From Reticulitermes lucifugus (lineage: Eukaryota; Arthropoda; Insecta; Blattodea; Rhinotermitidae), in the NCBI GenBank assembly GCA_026260175.1, contig JAKCWW010005847.1:1033-34735 (forward strand): 33,703 bases of DNA, given 5' to 3'. Below, piece after piece: positions 1 through 12,639 of this stretch. The position numbers were made by a program, and so were the translations under genes. Every line of letters begins with the position of its first letter. Positions within the stretch are counted from its first letter, which is position 1. A model generated the notes under the pieces. The model made no database searches. It was not told the DNA's origin and was given only the letters and a program-made list of their open reading frames with translations.

Positions 1-75
1 ATGGAGAACTCGCTTTGGAAGAGGCTACGGACCTGTCGTAAGACAGACTACACAATGAATGAAAAGGTCGAATAA
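1..75 (+). repeat. 3' end of a dispersed repeat (probable LINE tail)
   Basis: The first bases read as a short open frame of 24 codons (MENSLWKRLRTC..., stop at 73-75) that includes a GAATGAATGAA stretch. I remember very similar text at the 3' ends of dispersed repeats in cockroach and termite genomes, where it runs into a GAAT-type tail. The window edge cuts it, so its nature rests on about 70 bases. It is not a credible host gene. The identification is from memory and not from alignment. Confidence 0.35.
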
Positions 76-1690
76 ACTTATGTCCATGTTTTATAAGAAG
101 CTGAGCAAAGTGAAAAGATTTTCTCTATTCGTAAGAAAAATAGGCACAGACATGAAATACAAAGTTCATTAAGCTTTATTGTTTTAACTAATTTCATTTG
201 GTGATTATTACAGGCTATTTTAGGAAACGTAATTTGTAACTCAGCCAGGGGAACGACCTCTGTAATGTGGTTAGCTTTGAGAAAATAGGACTGTGCCCAC
301 AATATATTGATATGAAGTTCAATGAAACGTGCCAAATCGCAAATAACTTACCCTATTTAAAATCACGAGCTCATATTTCCAATGCTATCATTTAAATGAA
401 AATAAGAAACAAAATCTCAATGCATCTTCAAACACTTTCTAATTAGTTCGAATGCGCACGTTGAAAGTGTACACAAAAAAACTAATCTATATTGGAAAAT
501 CTATTATCATATCTCAGTTATCAGCACAGTACCAAGTGCCTTTGATTTATAACATCGACTTGCACATGAAAGTGAACCAGAAGGAGTCAGACGAGAAGGC
601 CCCATACTGAACATCATTAGCGCTCTTATCCATTTCAACCCACAGTTCGTATCACAACTCCCAGTATCTCTAAACACGCAGCCGTTTTGCGCGGTGTTAC
701 TTAAGTACAGGTTATCCACGATAAAGCGGAACCTGCTCACAGTATGTATATGAAGACTCTGTACTGTAACTTACCGCATGTTAAACTAGGTTTTGGGAAG
801 GACCTTCTATAGCAATCACGCATGCGTGACACATGGTGAACTGTTTGCTAATGTCTAGAATTTGTCGATATTGCGCGCCTGGTAATTTCTTTACGGCAGT
901 CCTCTGCGTGCGTACGTTTGTGTGTGTGTGTGGCGTTATTAGAAGTGCTGTCTTCAAAACTTTCCCACAGACAAGTCACATTGGCGTCGGGTCGCCTGAA
1001 AGAGCAGACACTAAAAACGGCTTGAGAAATACTAAGTCAGGCGGCCATCGGCTTGTTAAGTCTATAGCCGGTTATTCAGTCTTGCTGATGTACATGGATT
1101 CATTCTCCCAATCACTTAAGTTTAAAAAAAATGGTTCAATAACTTATCCACTGTATCTTTCTGAATTTACGTTACCATAAAAGAGGATTGTGTCCGATTG
1201 TTCTTGTCGCACTGACAGCACGCCATAATCCAACTTTAATGTCACGCAACGGCACATCGTGTATTATTCTGGGATTGTCTTCCGAATAACATCTGTTATT
1301 TTGACTATATACGTGACCGTTTAAGTAATCTCACTTTTACAATAAATTAACAATGGATCGACTTCACCAGTAGACACTGCTTCCTAAAATCAGCTACTTA
1401 TATATAAACTCACAACAAATATTTTTGTGGACATTTATTCTGAACGGATTTGAAACAAAGAAAACCGACTTTTAAACCTGCGCCGACACTTTGTGTACAT
1501 CATTGGACAGAGTTCCACAATTAAAACGCTCTTGATTAAGCTCTACTTTGTATGCACGAGCAACCAAAACAAAATAATTCACGTCACATTAAAAATTCTC
1601 TGTGTTACGCTGCACTTCACATTCATGTACGACGACACCACTCCACCACGATCAACTTCCGTAGCTGGACTGTTCCGAAGGCCCATCGCT
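76..1690. other. AT-rich sequence without a recognisable gene
   Basis: No frame here resembles a known protein. The longest open stretch (833-1180, plus) runs through a TG microsatellite at about 918-933 and has no family motif, flanking splice signals or codon pattern to support it. I treat it as chance. Confidence 0.5.
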
Positions 1691-1699
1691 ACGTGTGCC

Positions 1700-1795
1700 A
1701 AGACCTACAATTGCTGCTATGTCAGCGACCGAGTGGGGATCGAACTACCGGCAGAGAGTCATACACAGCCGGATGACGCAACAGAGTTTGGGGGA
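1700..1795 (-). repeat. possible tRNA-derived SINE fragment
   Basis: On the minus strand the segment reads TAGTTCGATCCCC (bases 1735-1747), close to the RNA polymerase III B-box consensus GGTTCGANTCC. The flanks (around 1748-1777) look like the body of a tRNA-like unit, but I could not recognise a clean A box. The plus strand is open through this piece, which is common in SINE heads. Divergence makes this tentative; a chance match is possible. Confidence 0.3.
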
Positions 1796-2920
1796 TCAAA
1801 TGAACACTTTTCATCAAACGTACTTGCTGCTATGCAGCAATAGTATTCGACTTTGTCCCTTGCCCAGCTTTGACAAGTTAGTTTTCAAGAGCTGGCCGTG
1901 TTCCCGTCTTCACGCGATTAATTGTTATTACATAGAAAGATAAAGGTAATTTTCGCAATTAGTGGCAGCGCTTGGGATGAAACGTCATTAAATTACAAAC
2001 ACATGTTAACCGACATATAATGGAATATTGAAAGACTAACAATAAATTCTGGGTATTATTCACAGAACCTGTTCCTTATGTAAGCCTTCCAATTTTACAA
2101 ATAATTATTGTTAATTTGTCCTTTAAATAACGCGTATTTATAATTTAACAATAATATTCAATTTATCTTAAAGATTAGCGTACTGAACTCGTGCTAGATG
2201 GACATGTTTTTATAATTGTAACTAAGTTAAGAATTTCTAACTACTGTAACTCTTTAGAATGGACTATTAATTATCCTTCTCTGAACATGTCGAACCAAAT
2301 TAAAATGTGATCCATCGATGTGTTTTTAATTATTTATTGATTATTTGTCATAAATGGTTTGTGATTATCCCGATAACAAAGTACAAATGTCCAATGGCTT
2401 TCCAGTTCTTCACATTTCCCCGTGATACATTATTTATCTCAATCAAGCCTCAAGTTTAATACAGGTTTCATGTAGCCGCAATGTTACTCGTTTATAGTCT
2501 ACAAATAAAGCGTTCTCTATGAAAAGTTGCACTAATTATCAAATATTCTTTTATCACATTTAAGTGCGTTGAGGAATGTTCCTTTCCCTGTTAGGAGCGG
2601 TCCGCATCTCAGTAGTACAACCCGTGGCCTGTACCTTTATTTTATGGCGTAACAGGGGTAAAAATTCACAATGTTAACACAGAAATTACGTGCAAGCAAT
2701 ATGTTTAGGTATAAATAACTCTTAACTCACTTATTTATGCTTCTACAAAAGAAATATTACGTGTATATTTCTTCCAACATCGTCTTTTTATGTACATTAT
2801 TTAAAAACGCTGTCAATTGCAAACGTTATTTGAAGTGACTGACAGATAAACGAATGAGTATGGGAATTGATGGAATGATATTGACAGGGAGAAAAGAATT
2901 ACTGTGAAGAGAAGCTATAT
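1796..2920. other. AT-rich sequence, nothing recognised
   Basis: No open frame of interest and no clear repeat. A slightly GC-richer patch at about 2590-2650 interrupts otherwise very AT-rich DNA; I cannot assign it. Confidence 0.5.
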
Positions 2921-2924
2921 CCGT

Positions 2925-3045
2925 GCCACATTTTCCACAACAAATACCACATTGAGCGGCCTGGGATCGATCCAGATCCTCTGCAGTGTGACGGAGGCGA
3001 CTAAACAGCTGAAATTTTCTGCGTTCTCCACTGCCGTCCTTTAAG
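2925..3045 (-). repeat. probable tRNA-derived SINE fragment
   Basis: Read on the minus strand, this piece contains GGATCGATCCC (2963-2973), one base from a consensus B box, preceded by CAGCTGTTTAGTCGCCTCCG (about 2990-3009), which resembles a degraded tRNA D-arm/A-box segment at the right distance. It is followed by AGGCCGCTCAATGTGG and AT-rich sequence. The order A-like, B, tail is as expected for a tRNA-derived SINE. Divergence is high. Confidence 0.42.
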
Positions 3046-3580
3046 TTACGTGATGATATATCACAAAATGTGTTTTATCACCTTATAACACCCTTTCCCG
3101 CAACACACATTAAAGTATGCAGTGCACTGCGGTAACTACAGAAAAATATTCAACATTCAGTAAATAAAAGAATAGTTTGTTTAGTTCAACAGATGTTCAG
3201 AAAATATTGGAGAATGCAGAGCATGCATTGCTACTTTTCAAATATTCTTGCTATGCTAATTTTACCCGGGAATGTATAAAACTCACAACAAACAATTTGA
3301 ACGAACATGCCTGATTGGGAAAACCGAATTTCGTTTGGCTCGGATGAACTTCTAAAACATACAACTACCGCGATACCCTTTTGTGTTGACCGCGTGTTTA
3401 GCCTTCATCGAACTACACCATACTGAGCTATCTGTCCGTAAAGTGTAGGGTGCCATATGTTTAACAATTATGAAAAAAAGGGTGTTCAATGCTTTTGTAT
3501 AAAATAAAATCTTCCTCAATGCAAAGGGAAACTTTTATTCAAAATTAGCATGTTGTGGAGCATGTGCCTGTGATGCGCCT
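3046..3580. other. AT-rich sequence, nothing recognised
   Basis: No supported gene or repeat. A pyrimidine-rich AG at about 3131-3145 (minus) looks like a splice acceptor, but the donor that would pair with it is weak, so no exon is called. Confidence 0.45.
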
Positions 3581-3583
3581 ATA

Positions 3584-3640
3584 ATCGTCGTCGTCGTCGT
3601 CGTCATCATCTTCATCATCATCATCATCATAATCATCATC
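3584..3640. repeat. compound trinucleotide microsatellite (CGT)n-(CAT)n
   Basis: About six CGT units run directly into a longer, slightly interrupted CAT tract with one TTC and one AAT interruption. The two halves differ by a single base per unit (TCG against TCA), as expected if CpG decay turned part of a CGT array into CAT. Confidence 0.9.
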
Positions 3641-3744
3641 CGAATAATGTAATTTCTTTGTGTTACAATGCGTATAGTATATTGGCTGTTATGTTTTATA
3701 GCAATAATACCAATTTACTGGCTTAAAATATGTAAAAAATTTTT

Positions 3745-3845
3745 TATTCTAAAACGTAATGCTGTGTAACCAGAGAAAAAGTTAGCGACGTTTCGGAAGA
3801 AATATTTGCATCCACCTTTAGGATGGAGACAATATTTTCACCCGA
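3745..3845 (-). repeat. possible diverged copy of the dispersed repeat also at 20.8 and 30.6 kb
   Basis: On the minus strand the segment contains CTTCCGAAACGTCGCTAAC followed by a TCTCTGGTTACACAG-like stretch. Its order matches the other two copies (a TCCGAA core followed by a TACA-rich segment). Identity is low and this copy is the weakest of the three. Confidence 0.25.
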
Positions 3846-3859
3846 AAGCTTGATATATT

Positions 3860-5330
3860 TATACAAAACTAGGCCTACTCCACACTGCATTTCAAAAGGC
3901 CGTTTCCTTCGTATTTATCTCCGTGAAAAGCCTTAAATCTCGCCAGAAGTAAGTTATTTACTTTAATTACTTATACATAACTGATGCTTCCGTATTCAGT
4001 ATGAAGTCTAAAGGTGGAGGCAAGGCATTTCACTAAAATGTAGGTAAATTTCAACCAAAATACCCGACGTCACACTGTTCATAATCAGTGTCATAAGAAC
4101 CTCGAATATTAAAGTGTTTCTGCTCCTAATTAATTACTTTAATTTTCTTACATTGCCACCAGTTTACAGGACATTGTGTCTCACGCGACTGTGCCACCAG
4201 GAAACTCAATACTTATGTTAATACGCTGTATAATAATGAATGAATCAAGCGTCAAAAACGCGGTAAGTGCAAATGTAATGACATAGTGAACAGGCAGTTC
4301 GTTTTGAAAAAGAGCGTAAGTAAATTATTTCTGAAGTCAGTTACTAAGAATTTGATTACCATTATTTTACTTGGATTCATTTGGAAGGAATGTGATCCAA
4401 GATATAGGGATCTGAACTGGGTAACTTTCAAGTAATATATTGACATAAAAATATTCAGGTCTTAGACAGTCATGCGGAGACGAAGGAGACGTTGGAATAT
4501 GAGGGTCCACAAATTGGACTGGTTGAGAGGTCCTTGAGGCTGTGAAAAGGATTTCCCGGAGCTACAGAACTTCTTGTCGCCTAGAGACAAATATCCAGAG
4601 CAACCGAGAAGTAGAAGAAACATCGTGCTCACGTCGCTTTGTCACAGCCGAGTTCAGGGGGAAAAACGAGACTGTGTTCTGTATTGCTGTCCTATATGAA
4701 CTTTCTATACAACATTTGTTCACGTGAACATGTGATAATATCTGAAATAATGTTTTGTGCTGTTAATTGCACCGTTGTATCAGTCTGTCCAAAATATATT
4801 ACAAATTATCGTACAAGCAAATTATAAGCTGCAAGATATATGTGTGCATATATATATATATGCATTAACAGTCTGCACGTTTTACAAATTCGTTCAAATG
4901 TCTACTTTCTAACACTAAATCAAGTAAGAGGTGACATAAAATTACATGTACACTATGACCTATACATGTTAGGCTTTTACACCGACAGAAAAGTAGCGTC
5001 GTTATGATGCATTCTAAATACAAATAAAGTTACGGAAGATATAAACTAAGATGCAGTAAGATGTATTTACGACGCAATCACAAACGTCTGAAGAATTTTC
5101 CACATATTTATATGTAATGATAACAATACCAAGAGTATCAAAGTTTTGGCCAGGATGCTCTTACAACAACAAAGAGTTTAATAATAAAATTGTTTATTCT
5201 CACATTATTCATCTATAAAACTTCCTTCATCCGTGTAGCTGTGCCTACATGAGATTAATCTTCTACACGAATATAATAAACTTCATGAACAACATAAACA
5301 TAAGAACAATAAAGTTTTCAGGCATTGACG
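3860..5330. other. AT-rich sequence without a recognised gene
   Basis: Open frames here are short and lack family motifs. A TA-rich stretch lies at about 4848-4862. A stretch at 4540-4700 is a little less AT-rich and open on the plus strand for 61 codons, but nothing in it resembles a domain. Confidence 0.45.
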
Positions 5331-5374
5331 CCTTTCAATCTGGTACAAATTTGCCAAATTTTTGGAGAAACCTA

Positions 5375-5510
5375 GTCAGGCTGATCACTCGTACAGACGA
5401 GTGTGATGTATCTGAGTGTGATCGTGAAGCGTCGATAATGAGGAGGCCCTGTCCCACTAAGGGTTGTTGCGCCAGGGAGGGGGGGAGTAGACTAAGGCAC
5501 TTCAACATTG
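5375..5510 (-). repeat. GC-rich fragment of an interspersed repeat
   Basis: A sharply GC-richer block in AT-rich DNA. On the minus strand one frame contains PLVGQGLLI, a peptide string I remember as a product of repeat sequence wrongly annotated as protein in cockroach and termite gene sets. It also contains a perfect short inverted repeat, CACTCGT and ACGAGTG (5385-5402, 4-base loop). I cannot name the family; a fragment of a SINE or LINE is most likely. Confidence 0.4.
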
Positions 5511-5519
5511 CAGGATTAC

Positions 5520-7810
5520 AGACCTACATATTATGGGATTTATAGTACGTCGTATAACGTAAAAAAGTTTCTCCACAACTCAGTTCCAAAAATTCTAAAT
5601 TACACATTTTCTTATGTATTATATTTCATATCCTCGACCGATCTCTGTGTAATTACGTTTAGCAACTTCTCTTCAGAAAATTTATTTTATTCAAAATGAG
5701 CATCGTGTATGGTGAGGCTTATATTGAACTGCTATTTCGTACAGAATGAAGCAGAAGATGATATGCGTATGCAGACGAAAGGACACTCAGCAAGGAACGT
5801 CGTGCTGTACAGCCGTTTCACTTATGATACGTACCTCAAAGGGTGTTACGTACTGTTTAAAGCTCCATAAGTTCACATAGCTAATACGTTTTACCCTGCA
5901 AGACACGGAAAAAGATAAATGTAACTTCACAAATGAGACTAGGAACATGAATGTTAGGATACGATACTTCGAAACCGTCAGGAATCTTCCCACTCATATT
6001 CGAAAATTTTCGTCTCGTAAATGACAGCCTATTTTAGACGATTCCATGTTTTTCCTAAACAACTGAAGCTAAATACGCTTAATAGTAACCGTAGAGAGAC
6101 GTCTTCCATGGTTCAATGTTCACATTTATTATTCAAAAAACTATGGTATCCCTAGTCAATAAAGCGTCATCAAATAAGCTCCAAATTACTTACTTAAAAC
6201 ATCATGTCATTCGTATGAAGGAAATGACGATACTTAAATACCAGTATGTTATTTGGAAAATTTTAAACTTATCATTTGCCTGAACACCTACCACTGAAGT
6301 AGTAGAATTGTCTACTGATGCTCAACACATTTTCTAGATCGGCAATGGAAGAAATTTAAAAATGAGGTTTACGTTCTGACTGATATACTCCCGGAGAGCG
6401 GTTACTCATTATGCGTTAAGCAGAATACTACATTTACCATACAGCCGGTGTGGATACTTTGTACAGGACACGAGTCCTGACCCTAACGGGAATCAATCCT
6501 CTGTCGTCTTGTTCGTAGACAGTTATTTTATTGAAGAAAACTTCCAGACTCAAGATGCTTCATCTGTATCTCTAATAAAGGAATAAACGGAACAAACGGT
6601 TGTCTTTACTGAAATGACAGACATAATACAGATATATTGCGGTTCCTCGCTTGGAAGCTCTCTTTTCGCTCATATGAACAGAAAAGTTTAGAGTCGCGGG
6701 TGTACTTTTTCATTACTGAATTGAATTTTAAAAATTAAAAGATCACATTTCTTTCTAAATGATGACAAAAGCATGTTTTCGGCACGGACTTCGCCTGACA
6801 GTTACCAGTTTAAACAAAAAAGTTGTAATAAAGTAATAAAAAACATATAATTGAATTTTTTATTATGTCTTTCCTCCGTCCGTTATATTATGAAGTATGG
6901 AGGTAAAAAAGTCCAAACAAACGTTAAATTACTTTTGTCATATGCTGTCTGACCATGACATCTCATATTGTGGACTGAGTTGAAGCCTAGACATACGTAG
7001 TATATGACGTGACTTTCTGTCACTTGATTTTCAGAATTTTAAAACCTTAAATAAATATAAAAATTCAAAGGAATATGCATGTGTTAGAACAGACACAGTC
7101 AACCACGGGATGTCCTACATGTCCGAACATATTACTCGAACATCCCAAAACTTGTTTTCTTGATCTCATAATGCCAGTGTACAGCTACAAAATAAATTAC
7201 AATCTTACTAATTCTCTCGTGACAAAATATGCAAGATCGACACTCTTAACAAATAACAAAACACTAGTACACAATTCTAAGTCTGTAACATCCATATCCC
7301 ATACTGACAACGTATTTTCCTCGACTAGTTCTTAACTTTCCTCCTTCTATAATATTTACATTTCCTAATTACGACAACACTAATAAGCTTAAATACATTG
7401 TTTTATCTGTATTTATCTGTATCAGTGATTTATATTCTCCCGTCGACAAAGATAACATATATAACAAGAAAAACATTGTTTTTACATGTCTGTATCTATT
7501 TCTATGGAGTTCCTAAAAATAAACAGTATGGTCTTTGAACAGTATCTGAATCGAAAAATGAGTATATTACGCATATTTTACTTTTCTAACATTATCACGG
7601 TTTCGTTTTGTTTGTTTTACAGATATATGGCATTTCTGCAGATTTTATATCGAGGTTTTTTCAGACGTTTATATAGATGCTGTGTTTTCTGCCAGTAATT
7701 TACACTACATGTAAGAGTTCACAACAAATGCAAGTAACTCTGTTTCCCCACACCTTCGTATCTCTTCCTCTTGGCTTTCAAGGAAGTTATTTAGGAAGCA
7801 AGGTAGCCTT
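5520..7810. other. AT-rich sequence without a recognised gene
   Basis: No supported gene. The 86-codon plus frame at 7075-7335 and the 70-codon frame at 7486-7698 have no motif. A good polypyrimidine-AG (about 7600-7622) lies inside the latter, but no matching donor follows. Confidence 0.45.
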
Positions 7811-7814
7811 ATGA

Positions 7815-7920
7815 GATCAACATATTGTCTGTGTGTGTATCTGTCTGTCTTCTTTAAACTTACGCACACACTGCCTGTTTTTCATGAAATGTGGCACATA
7901 CGTTCCCATAATCGATAATA
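7815..7920. repeat. retroelement-tail-like motif, copy 1
   Basis: The plus strand reads CTGTCTGTCTTCTTTAAAC, then a short spacer, then TTTTCATGAAATGTGGCACA. This order (CTGTCTGTC, then a TTTYRATGAAATTT-like core, then a CACA segment) recurs widely in insect genomes near the ends of non-LTR retrotransposons. A second, more diverged copy lies in the same orientation at 21.38-21.47 kb. Family identity is from memory. Confidence 0.35.
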
Positions 7921-9660
7921 ACAACAAGGCTACACTGGCTGACGTACCTCGATTTTGCCTCAGCCGTCAAACATGGCGGGAGGATATCCAAATTTTCATC
8001 ACGATCGCTTACTTTTACACATTTTCCGATTCCATATTCACTATCATTCAGTCATTCTTTGCTACAAATGCCGAGTTATTTATAGAATCGTTAAACTACA
8101 AACAAATAAACAGACCGCTCCTTAATTAAATCAAATCACACGTGTTGAGAGAAGAATTAAAGTTTGCGAAATATTGTAATTCAGGCTTATTTTTAAAAGT
8201 CTTCTTCATATTTACCCTTTTTTCGAGTTAACTGTGCTGCAAAGAAAAGTGATTGTGGTTGCTGCGCAGTAACTGTATTGCGCACCGGTGAACGAACTAT
8301 GGACTACTGCAAAAACACGTAAGCTCAGGACATTTTCTTTAATATATGCAACAAAATCCTAGAACATCTATTTAACTTCCAACCACTCTGCTTGTTTTAT
8401 CGTTATTTCAGAGGATTTTATGAGCAATAATTGTTCTCTCCTTTTCCCTGATCACAATTAGTGTCCAGGTGCTTTGCGAAGGACATAACAACACTGTGGA
8501 CACTTCGGGGTGTTTTTGCATTTCATTAAATTTCTAAGCCGAAGTCTCACGACCAAGATCCCTCATGTAATTGCAGTCCGGTCGAGATGAATGCTAGTAC
8601 ATGACGGCTCCCACAGGAATTCCAATTAATCTGGACGTTGCTCGTAGCGGAATGAGGGGCGGGGGTGAGGGACGGCTCGGCATTACATCTGTGGCAAGGT
8701 GAACAACCCGCTAATATTCTCTTGTTGGTTAGTTATTTCTCCGGCAACATAATTGCTCAAACAGACGGTTTCATATTGGCAAATAATTCCATGTTAGCAG
8801 GTAATACCTTGGTCTGTATGAAGAGAATGACCATCTTCCTTATGATATCAAGGGGCCCTTTCTCATTTTTGATACCAAATTTTATACGTACAAAAAATTG
8901 TCTATTATTTTGTAACCTGTCATATCTGGCTGCCTGCCAGTTACAACCATGCTGTGAAGGCACGTGGAGTTTTGTAATATCCAGTACTTAGTGTTAGCAG
9001 ACACATCCCTGTAAATATTTACTGGTGTCTGAACAAAAAAATATATATATATCATGATTAAAACCTCTGTGACATGTTACGGCTGAATGAGGGTGCTTGC
9101 GACACTGCCGCAATGTACATCCTCTAGTCGGATTACAAAGCAAATAGATCTCTATCATAGGTTGTATCTGGTGGTCAAAATTCTCCGTTGTGATCAGAAA
9201 ACCTCATCCCTAAAATATTCTGTATTTTAAGATAAATAAACATTGCTTCTTATCACATAGTTTACAAAAATGCGATATTATAATACTTGAGTGTTGTAGT
9301 GTTATTTAAGACAATATTAAATAATCTCCCCGCTGCAGCTGGAGAAATACTTTGTATAATTCGGAAATATTACTTGAAGCCGGTATTTATGAAAGTTATG
9401 AAATTATTATTATTATTATTATTATTTCGCATCACCTTTCTCTGTATCCAGATGTGCTTCTAAATCTTTCGGTCACTACGGTGATTTGACATTAGCGTAG
9501 CAGAGTCTAAAACCGGACTTCGATTTTTCCATTGCTAAATGAATGTACTGTGTCGGCCTTGAAGTTTATCCTTAAAGACTGCACCACCCCTTGTCTTACA
9601 ATACGCTTTGCACCTGTACCAATTGGGCGTGCTCTCATCCCTTAGCCGAGTATTATCACA
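7921..9660. other. anonymous sequence with two short microsatellites
   Basis: Contains a TA run (9040-9053) and an ATT run (9402-9426). The 8665-8991 plus frame (108 codons) and a 68-codon minus frame overlap it on the other strand, but neither shows a family motif. The minus frame is bounded by an AG and a GT that could be splice sites (about 8960 and 8811), a weak pair. Confidence 0.4.
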
Positions 9661-9669
9661 GGTACTTAC

Positions 9670-9734
9670 GCAAATAAACACCCTAACCTTGAAAGAGCAG
9701 ATCTCAATATGGGATATAATTCTGATTGCACCAT
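9670..9734 (-). CDS. weak exon candidate, 65 bases
   Basis: On the minus strand GGTGTGTTTTTGCAG precedes ATGGTGCAATC, and 65 bases later the sequence reads TTTGC followed by GTAAGTACCTG, a strong donor apart from the C before it. The segment is open in two frames; one begins with Met directly at the acceptor (MVQSELYPIL...). No family is recognised and no partner exon was found nearby, so a chance pair of splice-like sites is quite possible. Confidence 0.17.
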
Positions 9735-9739
9735 CTGCA

Positions 9740-12095
9740 AAAACACACCAACATCATGAGATCATGCCCCGGCAGGGGTAATACAAAGAAAATGTGATAA
9801 GAATGTATGATAGGTAATTCGACGGTACATCATTTTATGGTCGAAGGAAATTATACAACAATAGCACGTGGCTCACATTCTAGAATTACCGTCTCAACCT
9901 AGGAATGGGCTGCTACTATACATACTGTAACTTCTTGAGTTTAAGGTTGTCTTATGGAATGTGACGCCGTGTACGTTAGTCACTGGGTACCAAAGTTTTC
10001 GAGAAATCTGCTGCACTCTTCTCCGTAGTGAAAGGCTAGGGTAGGATTTTCTTCTTAGAAGTTGGTACTCGCCTATACAAAACAGAGTATGACACCCAAC
10101 AGTAAAGCAATATTAATGTTAACTGCCAAGATAGTCTCAACTTTCGTGTAAACTACAACCTCAATAATCCTAACTGAATAAAAGGATATGGATACGCGTA
10201 TTTTCAAATAGGGCACAATCGCATCCTAGCTTAGCCTTCCCATTTCTTTATTTAAATTCTTATTACATCATCTCACGTGACAATTTAAAACCTTCAGTTC
10301 GAGGTTAATGTAAAGCTGTATTTCCATTGTAAATTAAAATTTCCAAGAACAAAACCACACAGATTTGAAAAAAGGCGGAAAATTCTATTTTCATGTACGT
10401 TAATGACAGTTGACGTTGTATGTATTATTAGAGATCCAACAGCTGTTATACACTTATAATTGTATTCGTACCGACATTACACAAAGCCGTGTATTCTGCA
10501 GGGAATAAAACTTACGTTATTTAGTGGCAGAACAAATACTGGGTTTCTTAAGAAAATAGTTTACAGTATAGAAAGTGTTAAAGGTGCCTTCTAATTTCAG
10601 TATGTGGATAAAAATAATTACATCAGCATAAACTCTTAAGTTAGTAAAATTATTAAAGCAAGAGGTTCCAAATTGCATCCACGCTAAAATATTGAAGAAA
10701 ATTTAATGTAAGATATGTTTTAATGCGGCGTAGATACAGAGCTTAAAAATTTCCCAGTGCAAAATTCGTAACATACCGCTTTGCTACCCCGCTTAGTAAT
10801 AAAGGTCTAATAAATAAGGACGTCATAAGATACAAATAGATAACTGGTGGTCAGCATTAATGTAAAAACAGCGTGGCACGTAAGAAGGAAGTGTGACTCT
10901 ACCCAACTTACCATCACGTGTATGGTAAATTGGAGGAATACCGATATATTAAGTGGAAATTGCTCCACAGGCTGAAGTATGAAGACGTCGGACAGGCAGA
11001 AACGTAAATTTATTGCGATAATAGTTGGCTAAAAAGTCCAGTGGTAAACATTACTAAATTATGAATTTGTACACTTACAAACAGCGTCTGAATTGTTTTC
11101 AGCTTTTGTTCAGCATTCCCCCGAATGTGCGTAACTTCGATCAGCTACTAAAATGATAGGTTACGTGTGGCAGTTTAATTTTGCAGAAGTATAAGCGCAG
11201 GTTCAAGCTGTTATGGAAAGTAAAAACTGTTATGTTAAAAACAATAGTCATAAAAAACAATTTTTATCTCAGTTACAGATGCTCCATGCAGCGTGGGCCC
11301 CAACAGAACATGAAGTGCACCTGTAACAAAGTTCGTTGTCCCACCCTAAGCCAGCATCTAAAACGAAAGTGCCCTTGTACAAAATTCCAGACTCACTGTC
11401 ATCACACTCAGTGTCACCATAATTCCAACAACGTGCGAGCGGATTTAACCCATACCAGCACACTGAGAACTAAGCGAGGGCATAACCTTGCGTTTTAAAC
11501 AAGTGTTCTGTGTTTATTATACATCATGATTTTACCTTCTATAAATTTCCATATGATTCAGAGATAAAGATCTTTATTTATCATACGGTGTCTCGCGCTG
11601 ATTTCTTAGCAGGAAACGGCGGAAAAACGAAAACCTTTAAAAAAAGTTACTGCCAATGCGTCATCTCATTATATATATGTCTTTATGGATTTCTGCTGCA
11701 GGCCTACACAAATCAAATTTCTCTGAGACTTTCTACTTCTGAGACACGATAGTGATCGAAATTACCAAAGGATTGGAATTCCCCACCTTGCCCTACATTT
11801 ATGAAGGATCGTTACTTTAGTGATGAAACGAAAAAGTAATGTGGAACCTTGTAAGGGTAGCCCTAAACAGCATTATTAAGGCGGAATAACAATGGGTCTC
11901 CCTAATATCAGAGATGGAAGCCATGTTTTACAGCATTTTGTTTTACGGACGCTTTTTTATAGCTTCCGTCTAGATTAAAATAAAGTTATCTCATTGTAAA
12001 AGTGTTGTGAGATCAGAGGAAATAACCATGTGTTCTCTTCTTCTTCTTTCTATGGGCCCGTCGGCATTCGCTCCGGATGCACCGCAGCCTTAGGC
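9740..12095. other. anonymous sequence up to the assembly gap
   Basis: Mostly AT-rich with no clear gene. A less AT-rich island at 11270-11480 is open in both directions for 60 to 100 codons. Its plus frame is rich in Cys and His (KCTCNKVRC, KCPCTKFQTHCHHTQCHH), but the spacing fits no zinc-binding family I know. I think it is more likely an old repeat than a gene. Confidence 0.4.
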
Positions 12096-12552
12096 NNNNN
12101 NNNNNNNNNNNNNNNNNNNNNNNNNNNNNNNNNNNNNNNNNNNNNNNNNNNNNNNNNNNNNNNNNNNNNNNNNNNNNNNNNNNNNNNNNNNNNNNNNNNN
12201 NNNNNNNNNNNNNNNNNNNNNNNNNNNNNNNNNNNNNNNNNNNNNNNNNNNNNNNNNNNNNNNNNNNNNNNNNNNNNNNNNNNNNNNNNNNNNNNNNNNN
12301 NNNNNNNNNNNNNNNNNNNNNNNNNNNNNNNNNNNNNNNNNNNNNNNNNNNNNNNNNNNNNNNNNNNNNNNNNNNNNNNNNNNNNNNNNNNNNNNNNNNN
12401 NNNNNNNNNNNNNNNNNNNNNNNNNNNNNNNNNNNNNNNNNNNNNNNNNNNNNNNNNNNNNNNNNNNNNNNNNNNNNNNNNNNNNNNNNNNNNNNNNNNN
12501 NNNNNNNNNNNNNNNNNNNNNNNNNNNNNNNNNNNNNNNNNNNNNNNNNNNN
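12096..12552. other. assembly gap (457 N)
   Basis: All bases are N. Open frames that run across it are artefacts. The sequence on the left edge is GC-richer than the surroundings, which suggests that a repeat defeated the assembly here. Confidence 0.99.
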
Positions 12553-12639
12553 AATCAGGCCATCAGCTTTCTTCTTGCATGGTCCATTGATAAAAAGTTT
12601 GCCATGTTTGTGACCATGTGTTAAGTCAACACTCCATAA

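Noticed and set aside
833-1180. 115-codon plus-strand frame
   Set aside because: Crosses a TG microsatellite and shows no domain or supporting signals.
3584-3640. CRISPR-like repeat array
   Set aside because: It is a trinucleotide microsatellite without spacers.
7600-7698. Plus-strand exon after the acceptor TTTGTTTGTTTTACAG
   Set aside because: No good donor follows within the open frame.
8757-8963. Minus-strand 68-codon frame between an AG and a GT (NWQAARYDRLQNN...)
   Set aside because: Reads somewhat like protein, but both splice-like sites are weak, no family is recognised and a plus frame overlaps it fully. Not enough to call.
11181-11498. Cys/His-rich plus-strand frame suggesting a zinc-binding protein
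   Set aside because: The spacing of Cys and His fits no known finger, the opposite strand is also open, and the Cys/His come from CA/TG-rich sequence.
12030-12613. Two long plus-strand open frames of 178 and 186 codons
   Set aside because: They consist almost entirely of N from the assembly gap.
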